DNA of 64,000 nucleotides from Desulfarculaceae bacterium (GCA_021737145.1 JAIPEN010000009.1:62001-126000); one strand, 5' to 3'; counted from the first letter of the stretch, positions 1-8,692 are shown. Translations and numbers: made by a program. The notes: generated from the letters alone by a model not told the origin.

Positions 1-955
1 CGATGAGGTTGGTCAGGGCCCGGGTCAGGGCTCCCCGGTCGGCCTTGAGCATCACCGGACCGGGGGGGAACACCATCTCCACCTCCTGGGCCTCGGCCCG
101 GGAGGATAGCTCGCCGGCGATGCCCGCCAGCACCTCGCCCAGCTCCAGTTCCTCGGGCCTTAGAGGAGACTCCTTGGCCCGGATGTAGGCGTTGACCTCC
201 GAGGCCAGGTCCTCGATGCGCTGCGCGGCCCGTTCGATCTGCCTGATTATGGCCCGCTCTTTTTCGTCCAGGTTGTCGCCGGCCTTGTGGGCCAGCATGC
301 GGGCCAGGCCGTGCACCCCGGTGGCCGGGCTTTTCATGTCGTGGCAGGCGGTGTAGGCGAAAAACTGCACCGCCTCCTTCTGCTCGGCCAACAGGCGGGC
401 CTGGTCGGTCAGCTCCCGGGCCTGCAACACGCTCTCGGCCGAGGTGGCGGCCAGGTTGCCCATGACCATGGACAGGTCGATGGTGGCCAGGTCCAGGGGG
501 ATTATCTCCTCGGCGGCCAGGTTCATCACCCCGATCACCTGATCCCGGGTTATCAGGGGGATGCAGATGACCAGCTTGAAGCCCTTGTGCTTTAGAAACT
601 CGGTGCGCGCGGGGTCGTCCAGGTCATCCACCCGCATGGCCAAAAAGCTGCGGGTGCGCGCCGCCTTGCCGGTGAAGCCGGTGGCCGAGTGCACCATTTC
701 CAGGCCCTTGGGGTCCAGACCGCGATGGATGATGAGCTGGAAGTACTCGCTGCCCGCCTCGCCCAGGTACACCCGCCCCGCCTTGAGGCCGAACTGCTCC
801 AGCACCAGATCCAGGGCCCCCTCCAGCAGGGGCTCCAGCTCGGTGCAGGTGGAGAGATAGTTGGACAATTGCAACAGCACCGCCAGCTGACGGTTGCGGC
901 CGGCCATCTGTTGCTGGTCCAGGGGGACGGTTATAAGCCGTTTATTGCGCAGCAC
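1..955 (-). CDS. GAF-domain sensor histidine kinase (3' part cut by window edge)
   Basis: Soluble two-component sensor kinase; the reading frame is open to the window edge. The N-terminal ~190 residues read as a GAF domain, ending in a typical GVMNLAAEE strand. A HisKA helix follows with the phospho-acceptor H-box ACHDMKSPATGVHG, then the start of the HATPase domain (ALTRALTNLI, the N-box) where the window ends. No membrane segment is seen, so signal input is probably through the GAF pocket. A GTG start at 955 is preferred because GGAG lies six bases upstream; the alternative is ATG at 907. No response regulator is visible. The H-box resembles that of the PAS kinase at 7350, so the two may be distant paralogues. 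The ligand is unknown. Confidence 0.82.
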   Translation of the reverse strand, partial: MLRNKRLITVPLDQQQMAGRNRQLAVLLQLSNYLSTCTELEPLLEGALDLVLEQFGLKAGRVYLGEAGSEYFQLIIHRGLDPKGLEMVHSATGFTGKAARTRSFLAMRVDDLDDPARTEFLKHKGFKLVICIPLITRDQVIGVMNLAAEEIIPLDLATIDLSMVMGNLAATSAESVLQARELTDQARLLAEQKEAVQFFAYTACHDMKSPATGVHGLARMLAHKAGDNLDEKERAIIRQIERAAQRIEDLASEVNAYIRAKESPLRPEELELGEVLAGIAGELSSRAEAQEVEMVFPPGPVMLKADRGALTRALTNLI

Positions 956-971
956 GACAAGCTCCGGCGGG

Positions 972-1000
972 AAAAAAGCCCCGAGGCGTCGCCCCGGGGC
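972..1000 (-). terminator. Intrinsic terminator of the 82-aa gene
   Basis: On the minus strand GCCCCGGGG, a CGACG loop and CCTCGGGGC form a nine-pair stem with one G-U wobble, followed directly by six T. It lies about 25 bases past the stop of the 1026-1274 gene and just before the kinase start, so it separates the two genes. Confidence 0.8.
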
Positions 1001-1025
1001 CCAAGCGCCACGCGGCGTTGGTTAA

Positions 1026-1274
1026 CTAGGCGTAGTACTCGAAGTTCTTTACGAATTGGCCGATCTGCACGCCCAGATACACGCACTGGGTGCCCTCGAT
1101 GCAGGCCTCGGCGTCCTTCTGGTCCAGCAGGGTGTGCAAACGATGATCGCCCTTGGACAGCTTCACCACCCAATAATTATTGTCGGCGTTGAACTCCAGC
1201 TCCATGTCCAGGCTGTGTTCCACTATCTCGGGATACATCTCCTTGAGTTTGGCGGCCAGATCGTCTTTGTTCAT
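1026..1274 (-). CDS. Small conserved-looking hypothetical protein (82 aa)
   Basis: Soluble acidic 82-residue protein with no signal peptide or membrane segment. It begins MNKDDLAAKLKEMYPEI and carries two cysteines (ACIEGTQC). A strong ribosome site (GGAGG, five bases before ATG) and its own downstream terminator support a real monocistronic gene. I do not recognise the family. The helix-strand pattern (WVVKLSKGDHRLHTLL, then VYLGVQIGQFVKNF) suggests a small alpha/beta fold. It has no obvious functional partner: the kinase is downstream beyond the terminator and a lipoprotein operon diverges upstream. Confidence 0.75.
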   Translation of the reverse strand: MNKDDLAAKLKEMYPEIVEHSLDMELEFNADNNYWVVKLSKGDHRLHTLLDQKDAEACIEGTQCVYLGVQIGQFVKNFEYYA

Positions 1275-1418
1275 TGAATTCCTCCGTCAGCTATGGCTCC
1301 GGGCCCTCTGGTTTTGCATTGTGCCCCCATTTTGCTTTCATCCTGGCTAGGTGTCAATCACCAACACCGCTGCCGGGTTATAATGGAGCCATCCGACGCG
1401 CAAAAAGGAGGCTGGCCC

Positions 1419-1940
1419 ATGCCCGCCAAATCCGGGGCCTTCGCGGCCCTCCTGCTGCTCTGCCTGGCCCTGGCCGGCTGCTTGTCCATGCACGCGCCCC
1501 TGGGGCCCACTCCGGGGCGCCTGGAGATAAAGGCCGCGGGCAAGGTGGACCAGGCCATGATCGACCAGGCGGTGTTCGAGCAGGTGGGCCCGCTCATGGA
1601 CCAGCCCTCCCCCTACCACTGGCTGGGACCGCCCACCTGGCAGGTGAGCGCCTATTTGCTGGGCGAGGCCAAGGCCATCTGGCCCCTGGAGCCCCTGGCC
1701 GGGCTGGCCGCTGCCCATGTGGGCCCGAGCGCCCGGGGCGCGGCCATCTTCGCGGTGCCCAGCGGGGCCAACCGCTACCGCCTCACCTGGGCCTGCACGG
1801 TCACCCACTTCTGGAGCGAGGGCCTTAGCACCTGGCAGGAGCCGGTGGGGGTGTATCTGCGCCAGCGGGAGCTGACCCTGACCGTGCCGCCCAACGGGGT
1901 GCTGACCATCGAGCCCTTCAAGGGACCGCCGCCCAAATGA
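1419..1940 (+). CDS. Hypothetical lipoprotein
   Basis: A 173-aa protein predicted to be a lipid-anchored envelope protein. After MPAKSGAF comes a hydrophobic signal ending in the lipobox LALAGC, so cysteine would be acylated and signal peptidase II would cut there. The body is rich in Trp and Pro and I do not recognise it. ATG at 1419 is chosen because AGGAGG sits seven bases upstream; starts further upstream would bury the signal peptide. Its stop overlaps the next gene by four bases (ATGA), so it is translationally coupled to a second lipoprotein, the alpha/beta hydrolase. Confidence 0.8.
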   Translation: MPAKSGAFAALLLLCLALAGCLSMHAPLGPTPGRLEIKAAGKVDQAMIDQAVFEQVGPLMDQPSPYHWLGPPTWQVSAYLLGEAKAIWPLEPLAGLAAAHVGPSARGAAIFAVPSGANRYRLTWACTVTHFWSEGLSTWQEPVGVYLRQRELTLTVPPNGVLTIEPFKGPPPK

Positions 1941-2800
1941 GGGCCTGGGCCCTGATCCTGTGCCTGGGAATTTTGACGCTGGGGTGTGACTCCATGATCG
2001 AGAGCCAGATATTTTTTCCGGAAAAGGGCCACTACGCCGAGCCCGGCTCCTTCGGCCTGTTGTCCCAGGACGTGGAGCTGACCACCTCCGACGGCCTCAA
2101 GCTGCACGGCTGGTACATTCCGGCCGAAGGGGCCCGCAACCTGCTGTTGTTTTGCCACGGCAACGCGGGCAACATCTCCCACCGCCTGGACAACCTGGCC
2201 CGGCTCAACGCAGCGGGGGTGGCGGTGTTCATCTTCGACTACCGGGGCTACGGCCTGAGCCAGGGCAAGCCCAGCGAAAAGGGCATGTACCTGGACGCCG
2301 AGGCGGCCTGGGCCTGGGCCAAGGAGCGGGCCGTCGAACAGGGCGGCCGGGTGGTTATCTTCGGCCGCTCCCTGGGCGGGGTGGCCGCGGTGTATCTGGC
2401 CTCCCGCCACCAGCCCGCGGGCATGATCCTGGAGTCCACCTTCACCGACCTGGGGGCCATGGCCAAGAGCTTTTTCCCGGTGCCGGGCCTGGGCAAGTGG
2501 CTGGGCGGCCGCTTCAACAGCCTGGGCCGCGCGCCCAAGGTCTCCTGCCCGGTGCTGATGCTGCACGGCGACGCGGACGAGATCGTGCCCTACAAGCTGG
2601 GCCGCCAGCTCTACGCCGCCCTGCCCGGGCCCAAGGCCTTCGTGACCCTGGATCGGGCCGGGCACAACGACACCTACCTGGTGGGCGGCGAGGCCTACTT
2701 CCAGCTCCTGGCCGCCTTCACCGCCGACCCGGCCGCGGCCCTGCTCCAGCCGCCGAGCGGCGGCCTGGAGATGGAGCCGCCGCCAGCGCCCAGCAACTGA
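1937..2800 (+). CDS. Alpha/beta hydrolase, lipoprotein-anchored
   Basis: A 287-aa serine hydrolase of the alpha/beta fold, closest in look to the BEM46/YfhR group (DUF1749/peptidase S9-like). The N-terminus is a lipoprotein signal (LGILTLGC). Visible catalytic features are the oxyanion HGNAG segment near residue 74, FDYRGYG, the nucleophile elbow GRSLGG, an acid in HGDADEIVP and the histidine in DRAGHND. The substrate cannot be told; esterase or thioesterase activity at the membrane is likely. It is coupled to the preceding lipoprotein by ATGA, so the two probably act together in the cell envelope. The C-terminus is a Pro-rich tail. Confidence 0.88.
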   Translation: MRAWALILCLGILTLGCDSMIESQIFFPEKGHYAEPGSFGLLSQDVELTTSDGLKLHGWYIPAEGARNLLLFCHGNAGNISHRLDNLARLNAAGVAVFIFDYRGYGLSQGKPSEKGMYLDAEAAWAWAKERAVEQGGRVVIFGRSLGGVAAVYLASRHQPAGMILESTFTDLGAMAKSFFPVPGLGKWLGGRFNSLGRAPKVSCPVLMLHGDADEIVPYKLGRQLYAALPGPKAFVTLDRAGHNDTYLVGGEAYFQLLAAFTADPAAALLQPPSGGLEMEPPPAPSN

Positions 2801-3042
2801 CGAGAGCCCACTCCAGGATTGCGCGTGGGTTGGGTCGAGGGACTCCTGCCCGGAAACCCAGCAAATCCAAGGTATCGTCTCCCCTCTGCCCAAGGAGCCA
2901 GAGCCCTCTGGGCGAGGCCCCTGGCCAAACCACAAGGAACCGTATCGAACCGCCAGGTGTCTGAGGGAAAGGGAAGGGTTGGGAATGAGGGAAAAGGAGT
3001 GGCAAGCAAATTGTGGTTGGGCAGACGCCACGTCACGGCCCT

Positions 3043-3070
3043 AAAAAAGGCGGCCCCAAGCGGGACCGCC
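3043..3070 (-). terminator. Intrinsic terminator downstream of the cysteine hydrolase
   Basis: On the minus strand GGCGGTCCC-GCTT-GGGGCCGCC (nine pairs, one G-U) is followed by six T. The rest of the 2801-3233 gap holds no convincing gene. Next to this terminator lies a repeat core (3093-3210), which would be part of the 3' untranslated region of the minus-strand transcript. Confidence 0.7.
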
Positions 3071-3092
3071 CTAGTCTATATACACCCCCAGC

Positions 3093-3210
3093 GGCACAGC
3101 CAGCCGCCGGTTAACAAGGCGTCCGGCGAGCGCGCGCCGGAGGCGTATTGATCAATACGCCGAGGCGCAAGCGATGCCGGCAACGAAGTTTCCCGGTGGC
3201 TGGCGAAGCC
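3093..3210 (+). repeat. Intergenic repeat core (related to elements at 14.5 and 23.9 kb)
   Basis: Shares with the full elements the segments GGCACAGCCAGCCGCCGG, ACAAGGCGTC, a central GTA...TAC hairpin and a closing GGTGGCTGGCGAAGCC. The outer inverted repeats of the full elements are absent. The centre is a perfect 20-base palindrome (3142-3161, GGCGTATTGATCAATACGCC). It lies between the stop of the minus-strand hydrolase and its terminator. Confidence 0.65.
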
Positions 3211-3233
3211 GTCTAGCCAAGTGGCGAAGCCGC

Positions 3234-3806
3234 CTACAGATCCTCTTTCACCAGGGGCAAAACCTGCCTGAACTCGTCGGTTCCCGCCTGGCGCAGCAGC
3301 TCGTACATGAACATCTCCACGCTGCTGATCACCGCGCCGGCCTGCTGCAAGCGCCCCAGGGCCACCTGGCGGTTTTCCTCGCGGCGCGAGGCCACCGCGT
3401 CGCTGATCACGTGCACCCCGTGCCCGGCCAGGCCGCTCAGGGCGGTCTGGGCCACGCAGATGTGGCTCTCGATGCCCGCGAACACCAGGTTGGGCCGGTC
3501 GTTCTCCCACAGCTTTTCCTGGAAGGGGGCGCAGCCGAAGCAGTCAAAGGCGATCTTCTCGATGGTCTCGGTCCCCTGGGGCAGCACCGAGGCCACCTCG
3601 TCGATGGTGGGGCCCAGGTTCTTTTGCTCGGTGACCACCACCGGCAGGCCCACGATGCCCGCGAAACGGGCCAGGCGCGAGAGGTTGGCCACCAGGCGCT
3701 CTTTGCCGTGCATGATGGGAACCAGCTTGGCCTGCATGTCGATGATCACCAGCAGGCTGTTGCCCCGCCGGAGCAGGGAGGGGGCGTGTCGCAGGTCGCG
3801 TTCCAT
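3234..3806 (-). CDS. Isochorismatase-family cysteine hydrolase
   Basis: A 190-aa cytoplasmic hydrolase of the isochorismatase/YcaC fold. Visible catalytic residues are the Asp in VIIDMQAKL, a Lys in TIEKIAFDCF and the nucleophilic Cys in GIESHICVAQTA, with the typical AGVHVISDAVASR-like strand (HGVHVISDAVASR). Members hydrolyse amide or ether bonds of small molecules (nicotinamide, isochorismate and others); the substrate here is unknown. AAGGAAGG five bases before ATG supports the start. It lies 43 bases downstream of the antiporter gene on the same strand with no terminator between, so the two are probably co-transcribed. Confidence 0.88.
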   Translation of the reverse strand: MERDLRHAPSLLRRGNSLLVIIDMQAKLVPIMHGKERLVANLSRLARFAGIVGLPVVVTEQKNLGPTIDEVASVLPQGTETIEKIAFDCFGCAPFQEKLWENDRPNLVFAGIESHICVAQTALSGLAGHGVHVISDAVASRREENRQVALGRLQQAGAVISSVEMFMYELLRQAGTDEFRQVLPLVKEDL

Positions 3807-3849
3807 GTTCGCCTTCCTTGGTTAAGCGCGGCCGGGCCGCGTGGTCCGG

Positions 3850-5175
3850 TTAGTGTTCGGGCCCCGCCTTTTCGGGGTGGGGGCGGCGGTGGGCCTGGTC
3901 CTGATAAGGCCATCGCACCGGGATGGGGTCCACCACCACGATCTCCTCGGGGGCCTCCCGGCCCGGCGGCCTCGGCGAGGCGGCCACCCGGGCTCCGTAG
4001 GCCTTGGCCAGGGGCGCGGCGCTGATGCCGTGGGCATACACGCTGACCAGCACGGTGATGATCACCAGGCTGAACAGCTCGGCCATGCCCCCTATCTTGA
4101 ACTGATCGTACATCAAAAGGGCGTAGAGAATGGAGGCCAGGCCCCGGGGGCCGAACCACCCCACGAACAAACGGGTGGAGGGCCGCAGCCCGGTGCCCAT
4201 GAGGCACAGCCACACCGGCACCATGCGCACCAGGGTCAGGCTGAGCACCACGTAGGCCAGGGTGCGCCAGGAGAGGTAGGCCATGGACAGGGGCACCATC
4301 ACCGCGCCGAAGGCCAAAAAGGTCACCAGCACCAACAGCTGCCCCTCGGACTCGGCGAACTCGCGCAGATAGCGGCTGGCATCGGGCGCGGTGTTGCCCA
4401 GGGTGAGGCCGCACACAAAGGCGGAGATGAGCCCGTTGCCCCCGATGAGCTCGGCCCCGCAATAGGCCAGCCCGGCCAGGCCCAGGGCGGCCAGGTTGCG
4501 GAACACGTGAGACATCCAGCCGCTTTTCACCGCCCGCACGATTATCCAGCCCCCGGCCCAGCCCACCGCCGCCCCGGCCAATGGCCCCAGGCCCACCTGC
4601 TTGATGGCGAACAGGAGCCAATGGGTGCTCCCGGCCGGCTCCTGGGAGGCGCTGGCCAGCGACAGGGTGATCAGCACCAGGGGCAAGGCCAGCCCGTCGT
4701 TGAGCCCGCTCTCCACGTTCAGGGTCTGGCGGATGCGGCCGGGCACGGCCGGGTTGACGATGGTGGCCTGGCCCAGGGCCGCGTCGGTGGGGGCCAGGAT
4801 GGCGGCCAGGGCCGCGGCCTCCCAGGCCTCCAGGCCGGGCAGCAGCCACCAGCCGGCCAAAAAGCCGGTGAGCACGCTCATGGGCAGGCCGATGCCCAGC
4901 AGGCGCAAAGGCAGCTTGTACTGTTGGCGCAGGCTTTTAAAGCGGATGCGGCTGGCGTCGGTGAACAGCACCAGCACCAGGGTGATCTCGGCCAGCAGCT
5001 TGAGCAGTTCGCTGCTCAGGCGCACGTCGGTGTGCAGGGCCAAAAAGGGGCTGATAACCAGGCCGAAGCCCACGAAGGCCATGGGCGGGGTGAACACCGT
5101 CTTTTCCAGGCGGCCGGAGGCCAGGCCGAACAGGATGAGGAACAAACAGGCCGCCGCTGTGATCCAGAGGTTCAA
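3850..5175 (-). CDS. CPA1-type sodium (or potassium)/proton antiporter
   Basis: A 441-aa inner-membrane protein with about twelve hydrophobic segments, of the NhaP/CPA1 family. Diagnostic motifs are LAPTDAALGQA (ion-binding TD) and NVESGLNDGLALP (family signature with ND), plus GPRGLASILYAL near the end. It exchanges cytoplasmic cations for protons. Start is TTG at 5175, with GGAGG six bases upstream; no better start is available. The C-terminal ~50 residues form a short polar cytoplasmic tail. It probably heads a two-gene unit with the cysteine hydrolase. Whether it prefers Na+ or K+ cannot be told. Confidence 0.9.
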   Translation of the reverse strand: MNLWITAAACLFLILFGLASGRLEKTVFTPPMAFVGFGLVISPFLALHTDVRLSSELLKLLAEITLVLVLFTDASRIRFKSLRQQYKLPLRLLGIGLPMSVLTGFLAGWWLLPGLEAWEAAALAAILAPTDAALGQATIVNPAVPGRIRQTLNVESGLNDGLALPLVLITLSLASASQEPAGSTHWLLFAIKQVGLGPLAGAAVGWAGGWIIVRAVKSGWMSHVFRNLAALGLAGLAYCGAELIGGNGLISAFVCGLTLGNTAPDASRYLREFAESEGQLLVLVTFLAFGAVMVPLSMAYLSWRTLAYVVLSLTLVRMVPVWLCLMGTGLRPSTRLFVGWFGPRGLASILYALLMYDQFKIGGMAELFSLVIITVLVSVYAHGISAAPLAKAYGARVAASPRPPGREAPEEIVVVDPIPVRWPYQDQAHRRPHPEKAGPEH

Positions 5176-5254
5176 CAGAGCCCTCCCCAGGCACGAAATT
5201 CACTCAAGCTCGACCGGAACCTACCCCACTCCGGCCCGGCGCACAAGGCCCAGC

Positions 5255-6520
5255 CTAGGGATACACCCCCCTGAGGCGGGAGGCGGCCAGCACCCGGCCC
5301 ACTCCCAGGATCATGGCCGCGTTGCGCAGGCTCACCTTCTTTTCCTGGGCGATGGCCAAGACCTCCTTCATGGACCGGCAGAGGATGTCTTCCAGGCGCT
5401 GGCCGATCTCGTCCTCGCTCCACAGGAGGTTTTGCAGGTTCTGCACCCACTCGAAGTAGCTCACGGTCACCCCGCCCGCGTTGGCCAGGATGTCGGGCAC
5501 CACCAGCACCCCCTTGTCCTCCAGGATGGCGTCTGCCTCCGGGGTGGTGGGCCCGTTGGCCCCCTCCACCACCAGCTTGGCCTTGATCCTGTCCGCGTTG
5601 TCCGGGGTCAGCACCCCCTCCATGGCGCAGGGGGCCAGGAGGTCCACCTCCAGTTCCAGAAGCTCCTGGTTGCTGATCTCCTCCGAGGCCAGTTCGTGGC
5701 CCAGCAGGCAGGCGTACTGGTCCTTGCAGGCCAGGGCTTGGGCGCTCTCGATCCCCTTGGGGTTGTACACCCCGCTCTTGGAGTCGCTGATGGCCACCAC
5801 CTTGGCCCCGGCCAGCTCGAAGTAGCGGGCCGCCACCCCGCCCACGTTGCCCGAGCCCTGGATGGCCACGGTCATGCCTTCCAGGTCGCGGCCCAGATGG
5901 CGGGCCGCCTCCCGCGCGGTGATCACCACCCCCCGGCCGGTGGCCTCGAAGCGCCCCAGGCTGCCGCCCAGCTCCAGGGGCTTGCCGGTCACCACCCCCG
6001 GGGTGGCCTGGCCCGAGATCATGGAATAGGTGTCCATGATCCAGGCCATCTCCTGGGGCCCGGTGTACACGTCCGGGGCGGGGATGTCGCGCTCCGGGCC
6101 GATGATGGGCGCGATCTCATAGGTGAAGCGCCGGGTCAGGCGTTCGCGCTCCCCCGGGCTCAGGGTCTTGGGGTCGCAGGTCACCCCGCCCTTGGCCCCG
6201 CCGTAGGGGATGTTGACCACCGCCGCCTTCCAGGTCATCCACATGGCCAGGGCGCGCACCTCGCCCAGCTCGGTGGCCGGGTGATAGCGCAGGCCGCCCT
6301 TGTAGGGTCCGCGCACGTCGTTGTGCTGCACCCGGTAGCCGGCGAACATCCTCAGGGAGCCGTCGTCCATCTTCACCGGGAAGTGCACCGTCACCTCGCG
6401 CTCGGTGTGGGTGATGCGTTCCAGCAGGCCCGGTTCTATGTCCATGTGGGCGGCGGCCTGCTTCAGTTGGCGCACGGCCATGGCGTGGGGGTCGAGGGGG
6501 ACGGACGGCTTCTGGCTCAT
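5255..6520 (-). CDS. gdhA: Glutamate dehydrogenase (Glu/Leu/Phe/Val dehydrogenase family)
   Basis: A 421-aa enzyme for reversible oxidative deamination of glutamate to 2-oxoglutarate and ammonia. Family landmarks: the substrate loop GGLRYHP and catalytic-lysine region AVVNIPYGGAKGGV, the Asp in DIPAPDVYTG, the Rossmann motif IQGSGNVGG followed by an Asp (ISDSKSGVY), and VEGANGPTTPEA. Length matches the hexameric NAD-type enzymes of about 420 aa; Asp at the end of the second beta strand fits NAD preference. ATG at 6520 is set by AAGGAG five bases upstream. A branched-chain dehydrogenase role is less likely given the length. Confidence 0.93.
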   Translation of the reverse strand: MSQKPSVPLDPHAMAVRQLKQAAAHMDIEPGLLERITHTEREVTVHFPVKMDDGSLRMFAGYRVQHNDVRGPYKGGLRYHPATELGEVRALAMWMTWKAAVVNIPYGGAKGGVTCDPKTLSPGERERLTRRFTYEIAPIIGPERDIPAPDVYTGPQEMAWIMDTYSMISGQATPGVVTGKPLELGGSLGRFEATGRGVVITAREAARHLGRDLEGMTVAIQGSGNVGGVAARYFELAGAKVVAISDSKSGVYNPKGIESAQALACKDQYACLLGHELASEEISNQELLELEVDLLAPCAMEGVLTPDNADRIKAKLVVEGANGPTTPEADAILEDKGVLVVPDILANAGGVTVSYFEWVQNLQNLLWSEDEIGQRLEDILCRSMKEVLAIAQEKKVSLRNAAMILGVGRVLAASRLRGVYP

Positions 6521-6652
6521 GGGGGCTCCTTTGCAGCGGTGTCGATATCCTGATTCTAGAAAATAGCACAAACTCCGCGCCCGCGAGTTTGCTTCCCGCC
6601 GGGGTCTGGCCGTAAGCTGGGGAGGCGAGACCAGCCCCCCCAGGAGACGAGC

Positions 6653-7297
6653 ATGCCCAACCCCGCCGCCGCCCGGCCCCCTGCCCAGCCTTGGAGAACC
6701 CTGGTGCTCTCGGTCGCCCTGGCCGCCGGGCTCCTGGGGCTGTGCTTCGCCTGGTCCGGGGGCAACTTTTGGGCAAAGACCGCGCTCAGCGCCCTGGTCC
6801 TGGCCGCGCTCTCGCTCCTGGTGCGTCCGCCGGCCCCGGGAGAGTTCCGCTTCCGGGCTTCGGACCTGGCCTGGGGCCTGGCCGCGGCCGTGGCCCTGTG
6901 GCTCCTGTTCTGGCTGGGCAAGGTGGTGTCCACCGCCGTGTTCCCCTTTGCGGCGGATCAGATAGGCGGCATCTACGCCCAGGGGGCGGGAGCCTCGCCG
7001 TGGCTCATCGCCCTGGTCATTTTTCTGGTCACCGGCCCGGGCGAGGAGCTGTTCTGGCGGCGCTACGTGCAAACCAGCCTGCAACAGCGCCTGGGGCCGG
7101 GCCTGGGCTGGCTGGTGGGTTGCCTGGTCTACGCCGGGGTCCATCTGGCCTCGGGCAATTTCATGCTAATGGGCGCGGCCGGGGTGGCTGGAGCCTTTTT
7201 TGGCCTGCTCTACTGGAAGCTGGGGCGCATCATGCCGGTGCTCATCGCCCACGGGGCCTGGAGCGCGGTGATCTTCGCCCTGCTGCCCATCCCCTAG
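6653..7297 (+). CDS. CPBP-family intramembrane metalloprotease
   Basis: A 214-aa membrane protein with about six transmembrane segments. The CPBP/Abi motifs are present: GEELFWRRY (Glu-Glu and Arg), VHLASGN (His) and IAHGAWSA (His), which form the metal site of Rce1-like proteases. Substrates are usually unknown in bacteria; roles in prenyl-protein-like processing or bacteriocin immunity are known in the family. It is divergent from gdhA, with about 130 bases between them that should hold both promoters. A histidine kinase follows 52 bases downstream. Confidence 0.86.
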   Translation: MPNPAAARPPAQPWRTLVLSVALAAGLLGLCFAWSGGNFWAKTALSALVLAALSLLVRPPAPGEFRFRASDLAWGLAAAVALWLLFWLGKVVSTAVFPFAADQIGGIYAQGAGASPWLIALVIFLVTGPGEELFWRRYVQTSLQQRLGPGLGWLVGCLVYAGVHLASGNFMLMGAAGVAGAFFGLLYWKLGRIMPVLIAHGAWSAVIFALLPIP

Positions 7298-7349
7298 CTC
7301 GGATGCCCAAGCGGCTGTTGTATGATGGGGCTGACATAGGAGAGACGCC

Positions 7350-8438
7350 GTGAGCTTTGTAAAGGATTTCCCCTGGCCCGGTCCCGAATGGCCGGCCTTC
7401 ATCCTGCGCCATCTGCCCGTGGGCGTGGTCACCGTGGACGCCTCGCTCAAGATCAACTACATGAACCCCAAGGCCGAGGAGCTTACCGGCAACCAGGCCG
7501 AGCTCTCCCTGGGGCGCAACTGCGGCGTGGTGCTGCAAGGCGGGCTCTGCAACCAGGACTGCCCCCTGCACAAGGTGCTGAACCAGGAGCGCACCTCGGT
7601 GAACGTGGAGACCACCATGACCCGGGTGGACGGCACCGTGTTCCCGGTGTCGCTGCGCATCGCGGCCATGTACGGTCAAGAGGGCGAGCTGGTGGGCGCG
7701 GTGGAGCTGTTCGCCGACATCAGCCGGGTCAAGCGCCTGGAGGCCGAGCGGGCCCAGACCCTGTCCATGTTCGCCCATGACATGAAGTCGCCCCTTATCA
7801 CCGTGGGCGGCCTGGTTGACCGCCTGTTGCAGGGCAAGGCCGGCGAGCTGGAGCCGCGGCAACAAGAGTACCTCAAGGTGGTGGACCACCAGATCAAGCG
7901 GGTGCAGGCCCTGGCCCTGGACTTTTTGGACACCGCCCGTTTGGGCAAGGAGGGCCCGGACCTGGTCACCGTGCCCTTGGACCTGGCGGGCCTGCTCGGC
8001 GGGCTGGCCCGGGACTACGCCGCCCGCCTGGAGGAGGCGGGCCAGAGCCTGGAGCTGTCTCTGCCCGAGTCGCTGCCCCGGGTGCAAGCCGACTCCCAGC
8101 GCCTGCCCCGGGTCTTCGCCAACCTGGTGGAGAACGCCATCCAGTACGCCGGCCACGGGGTGCTCCGCCTGGAGGCCCGCGCCACCGGCGACGGCCAGGT
8201 GGTGGCCAGCCTGTGCGACTCGGGGCCGGGCCTGAGCCCCGAGGACCAGGCCAAGCTCTTCACTCCCTTTTTCCGGGGCAGCGCGGCCCAGGGCAAGGAG
8301 GGCACCGGTCTGGGGCTGGCCGCGGTCAAGGCCATCATGGAGGCCCACGGGGGCGGTATTGAGGCGGAAAACCGGGCGGAAGGGGGCGCGTGCTTCAGAC
8401 TGACCCTGCCCGCCGCTCCGAAAGGGCAGGCGGGCTAG
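7350..8438 (+). CDS. PAS-domain sensor histidine kinase
   Basis: A 362-aa soluble kinase. Residues ~15-130 form a PAS domain (PVGVVTVDASLKINYMNP ... ADISRVKRLE) containing three cysteines (GRNC, GGLC, NQDC) that could sense redox or bind metal. The H-box is FAHDMKSPLITVGG; the ATP-binding domain shows NLVENAIQYA, DSGPGL and GTGLGLAAVKAI. Start is GTG at 7350 with AGGAGA upstream. No receiver partner is adjacent. The stop codon overlaps that of the convergent zinc-ribbon gene within a single CTAG. Confidence 0.9.
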   Translation: MSFVKDFPWPGPEWPAFILRHLPVGVVTVDASLKINYMNPKAEELTGNQAELSLGRNCGVVLQGGLCNQDCPLHKVLNQERTSVNVETTMTRVDGTVFPVSLRIAAMYGQEGELVGAVELFADISRVKRLEAERAQTLSMFAHDMKSPLITVGGLVDRLLQGKAGELEPRQQEYLKVVDHQIKRVQALALDFLDTARLGKEGPDLVTVPLDLAGLLGGLARDYAARLEEAGQSLELSLPESLPRVQADSQRLPRVFANLVENAIQYAGHGVLRLEARATGDGQVVASLCDSGPGLSPEDQAKLFTPFFRGSAAQGKEGTGLGLAAVKAIMEAHGGGIEAENRAEGGACFRLTLPAAPKGQAG

Positions 8439-8692
8439 TCGATGCCGGGCAGGGTGATGGTGCCGCAGTTGCCCGCGTTGGGGCAGGAGCGGTTCTCCAT
8501 GGTGGGGCCGCCCGAGGGGGCCGCGGCCTGGGAGCCGCCGCCGTTGACCACCGAGGAACAGGCGCTCATCACCCGGCTAAGCTCGGTGCCGCCGCAGGAG
8601 GGGCACTTCAGCTCCACCACGTCGCCCTTGCTCAGGGCCAGGTGCTCGAATTGCTGTTCGCAGGAATCGCAACGGAACTCATAGATGGGCAT
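8435..8692 (-). CDS. FmdB-family zinc-ribbon regulatory protein
   Basis: An 85-aa protein starting MPIYEFRCDSCEQQFEH with a second pair in LKCPSCGG, the classic FmdB/CxxC_CxxC_SSSS zinc ribbon. A Ser/Gly-rich tail ends in a further SCPNAGNC pair. Members are small regulators or accessory proteins of poorly known role. ATG at 8692 is chosen because AAGGAG lies nine bases upstream and the family always starts MPxYEF. It converges with the PAS kinase gene and has no terminator of its own. Confidence 0.88.
   Translation of the reverse strand: MPIYEFRCDSCEQQFEHLALSKGDVVELKCPSCGGTELSRVMSACSSVVNGGGSQAAAPSGGPTMENRSCPNAGNCGTITLPGID

Noticed and set aside
2819-3151. 110-codon frame in the 2801-3233 gap
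   Set aside because: It crosses the minus-strand terminator and the repeat core and has no ribosome site or recognisable protein features.
5255-7144. Extended frame that would add about 200 residues to glutamate dehydrogenase
   Set aside because: The extension covers the divergent CPBP protease gene; ATG at 6520 has a strong ribosome site and gives the normal enzyme length.
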